A DNA stretch of 64,000 bases, taken from Streptomyces lasiicapitis. Lineage in GTDB: Bacteria; Actinomycetota; Actinomycetes; Streptomycetales; Streptomycetaceae. A program made the translations under genes and the position numbers. This document shows, in pieces, positions 47,356-55,085 of this stretch. The notes beneath the pieces were generated by a model, which was given only the letters and a program-made list of their open reading frames with translations, was not told the origin of the DNA and did not search any database. The stretch covers positions 607,493 through 671,492 of the forward strand of contig NZ_BMNG01000004.1 of NCBI RefSeq assembly GCF_014646335.1, read 5' to 3'. Position 1 is the stretch's first letter; every line of letters starts with the position of its first letter.

Positions 47356-48663
47356 TCACGACTCTCGCGGCTGGGTGCCGTCGCTGTCGATGACCTTGGA
47401 GGTAAGGGAGGGCTCCAGAGGCTGCGCTTCGGGCTCACCGGCGGCCCGGGCCTCGGCAGCCGGGGCTTTCGGGTCCCGGGCCTCGGGCTCCCCGACATCC
47501 CGTCGCCGGGACATCCGTCCGACCAGCGCCGCGACCGGCTCCGCATAGCGGGCGGTGAGCGGCCCGGCCACGACCAGGATCAGTACGTACGCAGTCGCCA
47601 GCGGGCCGAGGCGGGGCTCGATGCCCGACGTCACCGCGAGGCCCGCGATCACGATGGAGAACTCGCCGCGCGCCACCAGCGCGCCACCGGCCCGCCAGCG
47701 CCCCTTGACGGAGATCCCGGCCCGCCGCGCCGCCCAGTAACCGGTGGCGACCTTCGTGCACGCGGTGACGGCGGCGAGGGCGAGCGCGGGCAGCAGGACC
47801 GGGGGAATGCTCGCCGGATCGGTGTGCAGGCCGAAGAAGACGAAGAACACGGCGGCGAACAGGTCCCGCAGCGGCGCGAGGAGACTGTGCGCGCCTTCCG
47901 CCGCCTCACCGGACAGCGCGATGCCGACGAGGAACGCCCCGACCGCCGCGGACACCTGGAGCTGCTGCGCGATGCCCGCGACCAGGATGGTGAGGCCGAG
48001 CACGACCAGCAGCAGTTTCTCCGGATCGTCGCTCGACACGAACCGCGAGATCAGTCGCCCGTAGCGCACCGCGACGAACAGCACCGCCCCCGCCGCGCCC
48101 AGCGCGATCGCGAGCGTCAGGCTGCCCGCGGCCCAGCCGACGCCCGCCAACAGCGCGGTGATGATGGGCAGATAGACGGCCATGGCCAGGTCTTCGAGGA
48201 CGAGGATGCTCAGGATGACCGGCGTCTCGCGGTTGCCGAGGCGTCCCAGGTCGCCGAGGACCTTCGCGATGACGCCGGAGGACGAGATCCAGGTGACTCC
48301 GGCGAGTACGACGGCGGCCACCGGACCCCACCCCATCAGGAGCGCGGCCGCGGCGCCCGGCAGCGCGTTGAGCGCGCAGTCCACGATCCCGGCCGGGTAC
48401 TGGGTCTTGAGGTTGCTGACGAGATCGCTGGCCGTGTATTCGAGCCCGAGCATCAACAGCAGCAGGATGACGCCGATCTCGGCGCCGATGGCCACGAACT
48501 CCTCGCTGGTCCCGAGCGGAAGGATTCCGCCCGTCCCGAACGCGAGCCCGGCAAGGAGGTACAGCGGTATGGGCGAGAACTGGAAGCGGCCGGCGAACCG
48601 GCCGAGCAGCCCGAGCGCGAGGATGATCGCGCCGAACTCTATGAGCAGGACGGCAGAGTGCAC
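47356..48663 (-). CDS. Cation/proton antiporter, CPA2 family (KhtU-like)
   Basis: A 435-aa membrane protein with about 12-13 hydrophobic helices, for example GAIILALGLLGRFAGRFQFS and IGVILLLLMLGLEYTASDL. ILVLEDLAMAVYLP carries the conserved acidic residue of CPA2 antiporters. There is no long TrkA-N domain; instead the preceding gene supplies a TrkA-C-type regulator, the KhtT/KhtU arrangement for K+ (or NH4+) efflux in exchange for protons. The tail of about 45 residues is Glu/Ala/Pro-rich. It starts 4 bp after the regulator gene. Confidence 0.9.
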   Translation of the reverse strand: MHSAVLLIEFGAIILALGLLGRFAGRFQFSPIPLYLLAGLAFGTGGILPLGTSEEFVAIGAEIGVILLLLMLGLEYTASDLVSNLKTQYPAGIVDCALNALPGAAAALLMGWGPVAAVVLAGVTWISSSGVIAKVLGDLGRLGNRETPVILSILVLEDLAMAVYLPIITALLAGVGWAAGSLTLAIALGAAGAVLFVAVRYGRLISRFVSSDDPEKLLLVVLGLTILVAGIAQQLQVSAAVGAFLVGIALSGEAAEGAHSLLAPLRDLFAAVFFVFFGLHTDPASIPPVLLPALALAAVTACTKVATGYWAARRAGISVKGRWRAGGALVARGEFSIVIAGLAVTSGIEPRLGPLATAYVLILVVAGPLTARYAEPVAALVGRMSRRRDVGEPEARDPKAPAAEARAAGEPEAQPLEPSLTSKVIDSDGTQPRES

Positions 48664-48667
48664 GCGA

Positions 48668-49138
48668 TCACTCCCGGCCGAGTATCGCCGCGGCGCTCTC
48701 GACGCCTTCCCGGGTGCCGATCACGATGAGGGTGTCCCCGCCCGCGAGCCGGAAGTCCGGCGCGGGCGAGGGGATGGCGTCGGCCCGCCGCAGGACCGCC
48801 ACCACCGAGGTCCCGGTCTCGGTGCGCAGCCGCGTATCGCCGAGCACGCGCCCGTTCCAGTGCGAGGACCCCGCGACCTCGATCCGCTCGGCGACGAGAC
48901 CGAGGTCGGTGGTGTGCAGCAGGTTGGGGCTCTGGTGCGTCGGCAGCAGCGCGTCCACCAGCGCGGCCGCCTCGCCGGAGGACAGCCGCAGGGAGAGCGC
49001 GCAGGCGTCCGGGTCGTCGGAGCGGTACGCGCTGATCGTGCGCCCGCCGTCCCGGTGCGCCACGACGGAAAGGCGTTGCTGTTCCCGCGTGGTGAGGTCG
49101 TAGCGCATACCGATGCCTGGCAGTGGCGTTCGGCTCAT
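48668..49138 (-). CDS. TrkA-C-domain antiporter regulatory subunit (KhtT-like)
   Basis: A 156-aa cytoplasmic protein. The N-terminal part (TPLPGIGMRYDLTTREQQRL, and HRDGGRTISAYR) is the form seen in KhtT-like subunits, and the C-terminal 80 residues form a TrkA-C (RCK-C) fold (VLRRADAIPSPAPDFRLAGG, DTLIVIGTREGV). Such subunits bind nucleotides or cations and gate the antiporter. ATG 49138 is chosen for the conserved PLPGIG start, although its ribosome-binding site is weak; ATG 49108 is an alternative. The two genes form an operon. Confidence 0.85.
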   Translation of the reverse strand: MSRTPLPGIGMRYDLTTREQQRLSVVAHRDGGRTISAYRSDDPDACALSLRLSSGEAAALVDALLPTHQSPNLLHTTDLGLVAERIEVAGSSHWNGRVLGDTRLRTETGTSVVAVLRRADAIPSPAPDFRLAGGDTLIVIGTREGVESAAAILGRE

Positions 49139-49221
49139 TCGTGGAGCTGACACAGCTCTCCCCTGGTACTGATGGGCGACTTCGTGCACATGCCACCCTA
49201 TCGGTCCAGATTTTACTAATA

Positions 49222-49266
49222 CTTGGTGGTGTGCGGCCTCAGTTCCTTGGTGGTGTGCGACCTCAG
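49222..49266. repeat. 24-bp-period tandem duplication at the Imm49-type gene's end
   Basis: CTTGGTGGTGTGCGGCCTCAG (49222-49242) is repeated with one mismatch at 49246-49266. The second copy contains the stop codon of the minus-strand Imm49-type gene; the first lies just beyond it. The 124-bp gap to the antiporter operon holds nothing else notable. Confidence 0.65.
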
Positions 49267-50765
49267 CCGGGGATCGTCTCGATCCGCTCCCGGTTGAGGA
49301 GGTACACGGGCAGGTGCGGCTGCTTCGTGGCGACGGGGAAGTCGAAGTCGTACGCCAGGCAGGCCATCGCGAGCGGGCCGAGCGCCACACGGGCGCGCGG
49401 CGCCCCCGAGTCGCCCCAGTACCCGCCGTGGTGCGCGACAGCTTCGGCGAGGGCATCGCCGAAGGCGTCGTGCTCGCGGGTGATCAGCCGGTGGAAGAGC
49501 GCGATGGCCTGGTAGTCGATCCGGTCCGCGTAGTCGTGCGGGGTGTGGGCGAGCGACTGGGGCATGGACGCCTCGATGGCGGCGGAGAGCTTGGCCACGA
49601 TGTCGTCCATGGGGTGCCGGCTCCAGAAGCTCTGGAGCGCGTCGATCCAGTGCAGGACGTACGCGTCGACGGAGTCGTCCTGCCGCAGCACCTCCAGCGG
49701 CACCTGTGCGAGACGGTCGGCCCGCTCCTGCTGGCGGCAGACGAGCGCGAGGTAGAAGGCGTCGAGCCAGGCACGGGCGTCCGCCGGCGGCGCCGCGGGG
49801 ACGGCGGGGAGCGTGCGTACGAGGTCCTCGCCCAGGTGGCACTCCTGCTGCCGCGCGCCGGTGAACAGCGCGGAGCCGAGCTGCACGGCGGTGGCCCAGG
49901 CGTCCCAGGTGTCGATGTCGGACACGTGGGGGTCGGTGGCGCAGTGCGCGTGGGCGAGGGAGAGCGCCGTCGCGAAGGCGTCGCCGAGACCGGCGGGATT
50001 CTCGGCGAGGCCGGCTATCCCCTCGGCCGTGGCGCGGGTGAGTTCGGCGGTGCCCGGGACATGGGCGGCGGCGGTGCGGGTGGCGAGCCGCCCGGCCCCG
50101 TCGAGGCGGACCAGGCCCCTCATCAGGTTGAGCAGCTCCGGCGGCGGCCGCAGCGAGAAGGTGCGGGTGTCGTGGTCGATGACCGTGAGGCACGTCAGGC
50201 CGCCCCGGTGCCACCAGTAGACCCGCGGGGACAGCGCGCCCGGCCCGTCCTCGAAGGCGCCGAGTGCGTACGCGGCGAGGTCGTTGACGGCGTGGGCCAC
50301 CGACCCGTCCGTCAGCGGGTGGAAGGCCAGCAGGTGCCGGGTCGGTACGACGACGAGGGCCCCGGCGGCCGGCAGCGGCTCGCCGGTGACCTGCTTGGCC
50401 AGCTCGGACAGGAACAGCGCCTTGCTCGCGACGAAGTGGGAATCGCCGTACACGGAGTGCAGCAACGCCCCGCCCTCGCGCGGCACTTCGTCGTGCTCGA
50501 CGGGCGCGCGCATCAGGTTCGCGTACGCCGCCTTGCCCAACTCCTCGAGACCGGCCCGCTCCACATCGGCGTCGGTGAGGATCCGCACGCTGGTGGGCAG
50601 GTCGAGGGCGTACGCGAACACGAGACCGTCGGCCACGACGCGCGCGTAGCTCATGGCCGCCACGATCTCCGGGCTCAGCGAGTCGGTGGGCAGCAGCCGC
50701 GCGTGCACGCCCCGGAGCAGTTCCTCGGCACTCTCGCCACCTGAGGCGTCGTCAAAGTGGTTCAT
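49263..50765 (-). CDS. Imm49-type immunity-family protein
   Basis: A 500-aa protein. The C-terminal 230 residues read as an Imm49 domain (ARAWLDAFYLALVCRQQERA, DYADRIDYQAIALFHRLIT, closing ALGPLAMACLAYDFDFPV and LPVYLLNRERIETI), a family first defined as immunity proteins of polymorphic toxin systems and common in Streptomyces without a toxin. The N-terminal 250 residues hold a separate alpha/beta domain (SPEIVAAMSYARVVADGLVF, RHLLAFHPLTDGSVAHAVND) that I could not assign with confidence. No toxin gene lies beside it, so it may be an orphan or have another regulatory job. ATG 50765; the ribosome-binding site is weak. Confidence 0.68.
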   Translation of the reverse strand: MNHFDDASGGESAEELLRGVHARLLPTDSLSPEIVAAMSYARVVADGLVFAYALDLPTSVRILTDADVERAGLEELGKAAYANLMRAPVEHDEVPREGGALLHSVYGDSHFVASKALFLSELAKQVTGEPLPAAGALVVVPTRHLLAFHPLTDGSVAHAVNDLAAYALGAFEDGPGALSPRVYWWHRGGLTCLTVIDHDTRTFSLRPPPELLNLMRGLVRLDGAGRLATRTAAAHVPGTAELTRATAEGIAGLAENPAGLGDAFATALSLAHAHCATDPHVSDIDTWDAWATAVQLGSALFTGARQQECHLGEDLVRTLPAVPAAPPADARAWLDAFYLALVCRQQERADRLAQVPLEVLRQDDSVDAYVLHWIDALQSFWSRHPMDDIVAKLSAAIEASMPQSLAHTPHDYADRIDYQAIALFHRLITREHDAFGDALAEAVAHHGGYWGDSGAPRARVALGPLAMACLAYDFDFPVATKQPHLPVYLLNRERIETIPG

Positions 50766-50941
50766 CCCCGCGACCCTACGATCCCCGCCCGCGAGGAGCC
50801 GACACGGGGGTGGTGCGCCCGCGCAACCAGGCGGCCCGGGTTGATCGTCATAGTGGCCGCGACTGACGCGGTGACCGACGCGATGACCGGCGCGGTGGCT
50901 GACAGTGCGACTGACAAAGAGACTGACACACGGGGGCATAC

Positions 50942-51619
50942 ATGGCTGAACGCGAACCAATACCCGCACCCGAAGGCCGGGTGGCCGCCCTTGCGGAACA
51001 GGCCCGCCTGGGCCGTTGGCGGATGGGCGCCGGAAACCGCGCGGGCCTCACGGGCAAACAGTGGGGCGACGCGCGGCTCCACCTCTACGAAGAGGGCCTT
51101 GTCGTCACCGACCCCGACAGCCGCGAGTGGGTGTTCCGCTGGGAGACCACAAGCGTCCACCAGAACCTGTCCACCCTCAACGGCATGACGCAGGACGCCA
51201 CCTACATGCTCGTCGGCGCGGACGGAGTCGCCCTGTCGGTCGGCCGCGGCGGCAACGGCCTGTTCAAGCGCGACCTGCCCGGCGTGGGCGTGAACTCGCA
51301 CACGCGCGGTCCCTTCGTCGTGTACGAGGGCCAGTGGGGCCCGGAGATCCAGAAGGGCGTGCTGCGCGCCCAGGGTAACGCGGCGCTCGAACGGCTGCAG
51401 CGGGGCGAGACGTTGACGTACGGAGGAGTCTCCTTCGACCGACACAGCGTCTCGGTCAAGAGGAAGTCCGTGCCCTGGACGGAGGTGGCCGCCGCCGAGG
51501 TCATGCACGGCAGCCTGACCTTCAACAACGCCGCCAACCGCGGCGTGCTGAGCTGCGCGATCCCCAAGGTCGCCAACCTGCACCTGCTCCTCGCCCTGGC
51601 GGACCGGTTGAAGGGCTGA
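50942..51619 (+). CDS. Conserved hypothetical, DUF6585-like
   Basis: A 225-aa soluble protein without signal peptide. Its N-terminal part (LHLYEEGLVVTDPDSREWVF, RWETTSVHQNL) and C-terminal half (YGGVSFDRHSVSVKRKSVPW, NLHLLLALADRLK) each look like a PH-domain-like beta barrel ending in a helix, the layout of DUF6585-type proteins frequent in Streptomyces. A role in binding lipid or protein is possible but unproved. ATG 50942; the preceding 176 bp separate it from the Imm49-type gene and contain repeated GTGAC/GACTGAC-like words. Confidence 0.6.
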   Translation: MAEREPIPAPEGRVAALAEQARLGRWRMGAGNRAGLTGKQWGDARLHLYEEGLVVTDPDSREWVFRWETTSVHQNLSTLNGMTQDATYMLVGADGVALSVGRGGNGLFKRDLPGVGVNSHTRGPFVVYEGQWGPEIQKGVLRAQGNAALERLQRGETLTYGGVSFDRHSVSVKRKSVPWTEVAAAEVMHGSLTFNNAANRGVLSCAIPKVANLHLLLALADRLKG

Positions 51620-51652
51620 GCGGGTCGGCTGTAGGACTGAGCGGGTCGGCTG

Positions 51653-51680
51653 AAGGGCTGGGCGGGAGCGCCCGGCCCTT
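51653..51680. terminator. Bidirectional hairpin
   Basis: AAGGGCTGGGCG (51653-51664), a GGAG loop and CGCCCGGCCCTT (51669-51680) form a 12-bp stem with one G-T pair between the convergent genes ending at 51619 and 51730. Just before it the word CTGAGCGGGTCGGCTG is present twice in tandem. Confidence 0.7.
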
Positions 51681-51704
51681 CTCAGCGACTGCCTGTGACC
51701 GCCG

Positions 51705-51746
51705 CCGGCTAGTGGAGGCCCGCGACCGGCTAGTGGAGGCCCGCGA
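51705..51746. repeat. 21-bp tandem duplication of a gene end including its stop
   Basis: The sequence CCGGCTAGTGGAGGCCCGCG recurs with a 21-bp period (51705 and 51726). On the minus strand each copy encodes VAGLH-stop, so the small secreted-protein gene has a second, now untranslated copy of its last codons just beyond its stop. Confidence 0.7.
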
Positions 51747-52023
51747 CGTCGGCGACCTTGCTGAGGGTCGTGGCCGCGCCGGTGACGTGGGTCGTGGTGA
51801 TCCGGCCGGCCTCGAGCCGGTCGGCGGTCTTGGCCAGGGGCCGGACGGTCGCGGCGACGCCGAGGTCCTCGATCGGGTTCTTGAGGGCCTTCGTGCTGAG
51901 CCTGTCGGAGTCCATGAGCTGCTTGTCCGTGCCGCGCGGCTCGGGGGCGGCGACAGCGGGGGACACGGCCCCCACAGCGAGAGCGACACCTACGACACCG
52001 GCAGCGGCCTTGGCGATCTTCAC
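51730..52023 (-). CDS. Small secreted protein
   Basis: A 97-aa exported protein. The signal peptide (VKIAKAAAGVVGVALAVGAV, then PAVAA) is followed by a mature part of about 65 mostly helical residues (TDKQLMDSDRLSTKALKNPI, DRLEAGRITTTHVTGAATTL) without Cys. This is the common layout of small Streptomyces envelope proteins of unknown role. GTG 52023 is preferred: it follows AGGGA and starts directly with the signal sequence, whereas the longer upstream frame begins in non-coding DNA. Confidence 0.7.
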   Translation of the reverse strand: MKIAKAAAGVVGVALAVGAVSPAVAAPEPRGTDKQLMDSDRLSTKALKNPIEDLGVAATVRPLAKTADRLEAGRITTTHVTGAATTLSKVADVAGLH

Positions 52024-52338
52024 GTGCGGATTCCCTTTCGTACGGCGCGCGCCCGCGGGAGATGCGACGGCCGGACCGTCGGAGTGCCATCGGTCGGACA
52101 CTCTCGAGGCGCGCTGCCGCAACGCGTAACCGCCCCTGGCCGGGCGAGGTGACGGCGGGTCACCCGTAGGGCCCCGCGTGCCGGCCCCAGTGCCCGCGGT
52201 GGACGACGTCGGACGCGCCGCGTCGGCGGTCTTTTGCGATGTCTCCCGGGCGCGCGGTCCGCATATGGTCCGGGTTCTGGCCTTGATTGAGCTAGTGGTA
52301 CAGAACGGGAGAGAGCGAGAGAGGCTCGGTCAGCCTCC

Positions 52339-52482
52339 TAGGTACGCGCCCCGGGCGCGCGAGCCGTCTTCACCGCCGCCGCTCAGCGCCAGCTCGAGGC
52401 TATCGACACCCGCGAACCGTCAATATCGCTCAGCAAGGGCCTCACCTTCGGCCTCCGCGGGGAGGTGATCGGCGCGCACTGA
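52339..52482 (+). pseudogene. C-terminal gene remnant left of the tRNA fragment
   Basis: One frame with strong third-position G/C reads AVFTAAAQRQLEAIDTREPS and then SKGLTFGLRGEVIGAH-stop, but it is closed upstream by TAG and has no start. It looks like the tail of a lost gene. The rest of 52024-52534 contains no gene that I can support. Confidence 0.35.
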
Positions 52483-52534
52483 CGGGTACACGCCCTTGCC
52501 GGAGCCACATGCCAGCGTACGCCTCGCCACACTA

Positions 52535-52576
52535 TCGGGGTGGCGGGATTTGAACCCACGACCTCTTCGTCCCGAA
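52535..52576 (-). other. 3' half of tRNA-Pro(CGG): probable attachment-site scar
   Basis: Read on the minus strand this is the end of a proline tRNA: anticodon loop from U32 (TTCGGGA, anticodon CGG), 3' anticodon stem CGAAG, variable loop, T arm with GGGTTCAAATCCC, and acceptor strand CCACCCCGA. There is no 5' half; homology stops sharply at the anticodon-loop edge. Tyrosine integrases of actinomycete elements recombine at exactly such positions, and pSAM2 uses a tRNA-Pro gene. The fragment therefore marks one junction of an integrated element. CCA is not encoded, as usual in Streptomyces. Confidence 0.8.
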
Positions 52577-53190
52577 ATGAGGTTCGGTCAAGATCACTAC
52601 CGGCCGTGCTTGATATCTGTGCAGGTCAGACTGTTGGTCTCGGTTGGTGTGGCGGGGTGCCGCAAGGGCTCCAGGAGAAGATCATCTCCCAGATTTCTCC
52701 CAAGGGCGGTCGCTCGTGGTGACGTCGGCCCCTTCCGGCTCTGTTGCTTGCGCAAGTTTGCGCGCGGTAACAGTGGTGGGATGCCGGATCAATATTTCGG
52801 TCAACGACCAGCCTTCCCTCAAACGGCTACCAGGCGCCAATGGACTCCAACAGGCGGTGGAGGTCGTGGGCCGCCTCGGCGGGGCGACCAGCGTGGAACG
52901 ATCAGGGTCGCCGGCCTCGCGGGGCCAGACGGCGACCAACGGATCAAAAGTCCTGGATAGGGCCGTCCCGATGAGTCCGGGCGGTCCTCCTCTGTCTGGA
53001 CTTCCCTGGTCAGGACACATACACGGTGGCGCGTGATCCACGCTGTACCGGGGCGTGGGGCGCCGTCCGCTCACGCATCGGCTGGGGCCCCTGGGCTGCC
53101 CTCTGCGCCTGAACCGCGATCGTGACGGCCCTGGGAGCTACCAGCGGAGTACATCCCGGGCGCCCCGCGGCGGCAAGGGCCGGGCTCTGC
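52577..53190. other. Gene-free, decayed stretch right of the tRNA scar
   Basis: No frame here has a start, consistent coding bias and a recognisable product. A short coding-like piece (about 52783-52915, plus strand, INISVNDQPSLKRLPGANGL) may be a relic. GC is lower than in the core genes. No integrase or excisionase is present. Confidence 0.5.
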
Positions 53191-53402
53191 TCAGGGGATG
53201 CAGGCTACGGCGATGGCGAGCCTGTCCTCGAAGTGGGGAAGCCGGTGATCAGTCCGTTCTCGACGACGAAGTGAACGGCGAAGGACGAACCGTACGGCTT
53301 GCCCGTGGCGCGCACCCTCCCGGCCAGATGGCCGGTGATCACGTCATGGACATCGTCTGCGACGACGGTGTCCGTCTTGGCCCGCCCCGGATCGGGAACC
53401 AC
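53191..53402 (-). pseudogene. Frameshifted SnoaL-like gene remnant
   Basis: The frame up to 53205 encodes VITGHLAGRVRATGKPYGSS and FAVHFVVENGLITGFP; a one-base shift then gives HFEDRLAIAVACIP-stop. Together these match the last third of NTF2/SnoaL-like proteins (compare ALHLTVEDGLVTRHHVYED in the intact gene at 46872). The N-terminal two thirds are missing. Confidence 0.6.
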
Positions 53403-53404
53403 CC

Positions 53405-53651
53405 CGGCGGCCAGTGTTCAGGTCGGGGGCGCAAGCGCACGGCCTGCGGGCTGTGGTCGTGCACGGCCACCTCGATGCTGTCCGGGTGCGCAGTCAGCTC
53501 CAGGGTGGAGGTGCCGCCGACGGATGTTGCGTGCCCCGGCCTGCGGCCCGTATCCCGGCGGTGACGGCCTTGCGCCCGCCCGCCACGGCTGTTCGAGGTC
53601 GATTACCTCACCTTCGAACACGCGAAAATCTATATTGGCCAGAGTAGACAT
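53405..53651 (-). pseudogene. Remnant of an HATPase-type (anti-sigma-like) protein
   Basis: After a frame change the minus strand reads GTSTLELTAHPDSIEVAVHD and SPQAVRLRPPDLNTG, a pattern seen near the end of RsbW-like ATP-binding regulators (xVEVxDxSP). The upstream part is broken and no start is usable. Assignment is tentative. Confidence 0.35.
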
Positions 53652-53723
53652 TGGGTTGTGGCGTGGTTATGGTTTCTCTCGTAGCCGAGATCGAGCAAGG
53701 CCCGGCAGAGACGAACTGCCGGG

Positions 53724-54216
53724 CAGCAGTACCCGCAGTTGCAGTGCGCAGGACCGCAGTTCACGCAGTAGCAGTTCGGTAAGTGCAGTTCGCAGTACCC
53801 AGCAGTGAAGTCAGTGAGCAGCACCTCGGTGAAGGCGTCGGCTGCGGACGCGCGCACCGGGAAGTTCGGCAGTGGGGTTCTAAGCCAGAGCAAACGCAGG
53901 ACGGGCGACGGGGCTGGCTGCCGAAGAGTGGCGCTGTCACAGGCCGCTGAGCAGTTCGCATCACCAGCAGTACGCAGGAGAGCAGTACCAGCAGTGCCCG
54001 CTAGGTAAGTGATTGATCCCAGAGGGAAGAGACGGAGGAGCCGAGCGCCATCAGGATCGCCCGGGCAGAAGGCTGAGCCCGGGTACCGCAGGACATCGAT
54101 AGTGAGGTGGTCTCCGGTCAAGCAACCGCGATCCCTGCGTCCCCGACAGCATCTCGGTCGGGCATGCGGAAACAGGAAGTCGGCGCAGTACTAGGGCCGG
54201 CAGATGGTGTAGCAGT
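53724..54216. repeat. GCAGT-rich cluster
   Basis: The word GCAGT (often GCAGTTC or GCAGTAC) occurs nine times in about 100 bp at 53724-53823, four times at 53950-54000 and twice more near 54185-54216. In the plus direction two blocks read as similar short tails, AAVPAVAVRRTAVHAVAVR-stop and ASPAVRRRAVPAVPAR-stop. No complete gene is supported in 53652-54222. Confidence 0.5.
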
Positions 54217-54222
54217 TCCTTC

Positions 54223-54254
54223 GGGGCCCTGGTGCCGTACGGCACCAGGGCCCC
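54223..54254. promoter_or_regulatory. Perfect 32-bp palindrome upstream of the MerR-type gene
   Basis: GGGGCCCTGGTGCCGT followed by its exact complement, with no mismatch, ends 26 bp before the GTG at 54281. As RNA it folds into a 14-bp hairpin with a GUAC loop in the 5' leader or acts as a terminator for anything upstream; as DNA it could bind a dimeric repressor. Confidence 0.7.
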
Positions 54255-54280
54255 TCGACGCGTTCCACAGAGAGGTGCAA

Positions 54281-54619
54281 GTGACAGCAGACGACTCGTT
54301 CGGCCGTCTCGATGACGACGACTACCCCGCCTACACGATGGGCCGGGCCGCCGAAATGCTCGGCACCACCCAGGGCTTCCTCCGCGCCATCGGCGAAGCC
54401 CGCCTCATCACCCCGCTGCGCTCCGCGGGCGGCCACCGCCGCTACTCCCGCTACCAGTTGCGCATCGCCGCCCGCGCCCGGGAACTCGTCGACCAGGGCA
54501 CCCCCGTCGAGGCCGCCTGCCGCATCATCATCCTCGAAGACCAGCTCGAAGAAGCCCAGCGCATCAACGCCGAATACCGCCGCGCCGCCGAAACGGAGAA
54601 CCCGACGACCGCGGGCTGA
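54281..54619 (+). CDS. MerR-type helix-turn-helix regulator, short form
   Basis: A 112-aa DNA-binding protein. The HTH starts at YTMGRAAEMLGTTQGFLRAI and the wing is GEARLITPLRSAGGHRRYSR, the classic MerR pattern; a second helix pair (VDQGTPVEAACRIIILEDQL) leads into a short coiled coil. There is no effector-binding domain. This compact form recurs in Streptomyces next to stress genes, which also fits the neighbours here. GTG 54281 has AGAGAGG 6 nt upstream; longer in-frame starts would run across the palindrome. The palindrome just upstream is a candidate site for its own control. Confidence 0.85.
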   Translation: MTADDSFGRLDDDDYPAYTMGRAAEMLGTTQGFLRAIGEARLITPLRSAGGHRRYSRYQLRIAARARELVDQGTPVEAACRIIILEDQLEEAQRINAEYRRAAETENPTTAG

Positions 54620-54645
54620 GAGCCGCAACTTCCCCTGACTTCGCC

Positions 54646-54876
54646 GTGGCTCCCGGCTGTGCATGCTGCGGCAGCCATGGCCGACGCCCGAAGGCCATCG
54701 ATGACGACATGCTGACCTGCGCCGTCACGCGGTGGTCACGGCTCACTGCCGCATACAACGTGCTGGGCGTGGGCTTGCTCGGCCACGATGCAGGCCGGAC
54801 CGATGACGAACCGGCGCCGAAGATTGGGCTGTGCGCGGACTGCCGTGGGCCCGGCCTGCGGGCCCACTCCCCATAG
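54646..54876 (+). CDS. Possible small Cys-rich protein, 3' end altered
   Basis: A 76-codon frame from GTG 54646 contains CACCGSHGRRPKAIDDDMLT and GLCADC, a four-cysteine pattern that could bind zinc. No ribosome-binding site is seen. Its last ten codons lie inside a dispersed repeat (see 54831), so the natural end has probably been replaced. It could also be spurious. Confidence 0.3.
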   Translation: MAPGCACCGSHGRRPKAIDDDMLTCAVTRWSRLTAAYNVLGVGLLGHDAGRTDDEPAPKIGLCADCRGPGLRAHSP

Positions 54877-54945
54877 GGCCGCTGCCGGGTTGCCTCTGGG
54901 ACGTGGTGACGTCGTGCGGCGGGGCGAGGGCTTCGGAAAGGGGGG
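54831..54945. repeat. Dispersed repeat, composite copy A
   Basis: 54831-54896 matches 57230-57295 with 8 differences in 66 bases, and 54893-54945 matches 60908-60960 with about 6 differences in 53. Copy A thus joins both halves. On the minus strand the second half reads LSEALAPPHDVTTSQR, very like the first codons of the desaturase pseudogene at 60973 (LSQALASPRDVTTPQR), so A may keep the 5' end of a lost paralogue. Confidence 0.65.
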
Positions 54946-55085
54946 AGCTGGGGAAGCCCGCTCGCCCTGCGGTGGACAGTGTTTGGTTTCCTGCGGAGCG
55001 CCGGGTCGCGGCACCTTTCGTCCATCTCTGTTCGGGTGCTGGAGGTGGTGTCACGATGTCCCACCGCGCAGCACAGTGGCGTGGG

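Noticed and set aside
52178..52468. 96-codon plus-strand frame left of the tRNA scar
   Set aside because: Poor coding bias; a different frame in the same stretch (52339-52482) is more protein-like.
52535..52620. Complete tRNA gene
   Set aside because: Only the 3' half is present; the sequence right of 52576 does not form a D arm or 5' acceptor strand.
53630..54121. 163-codon minus-strand Cys-rich frame
   Set aside because: Its cysteines come from the GCAGT words read backwards; there is no ribosome-binding site, coding bias or family.
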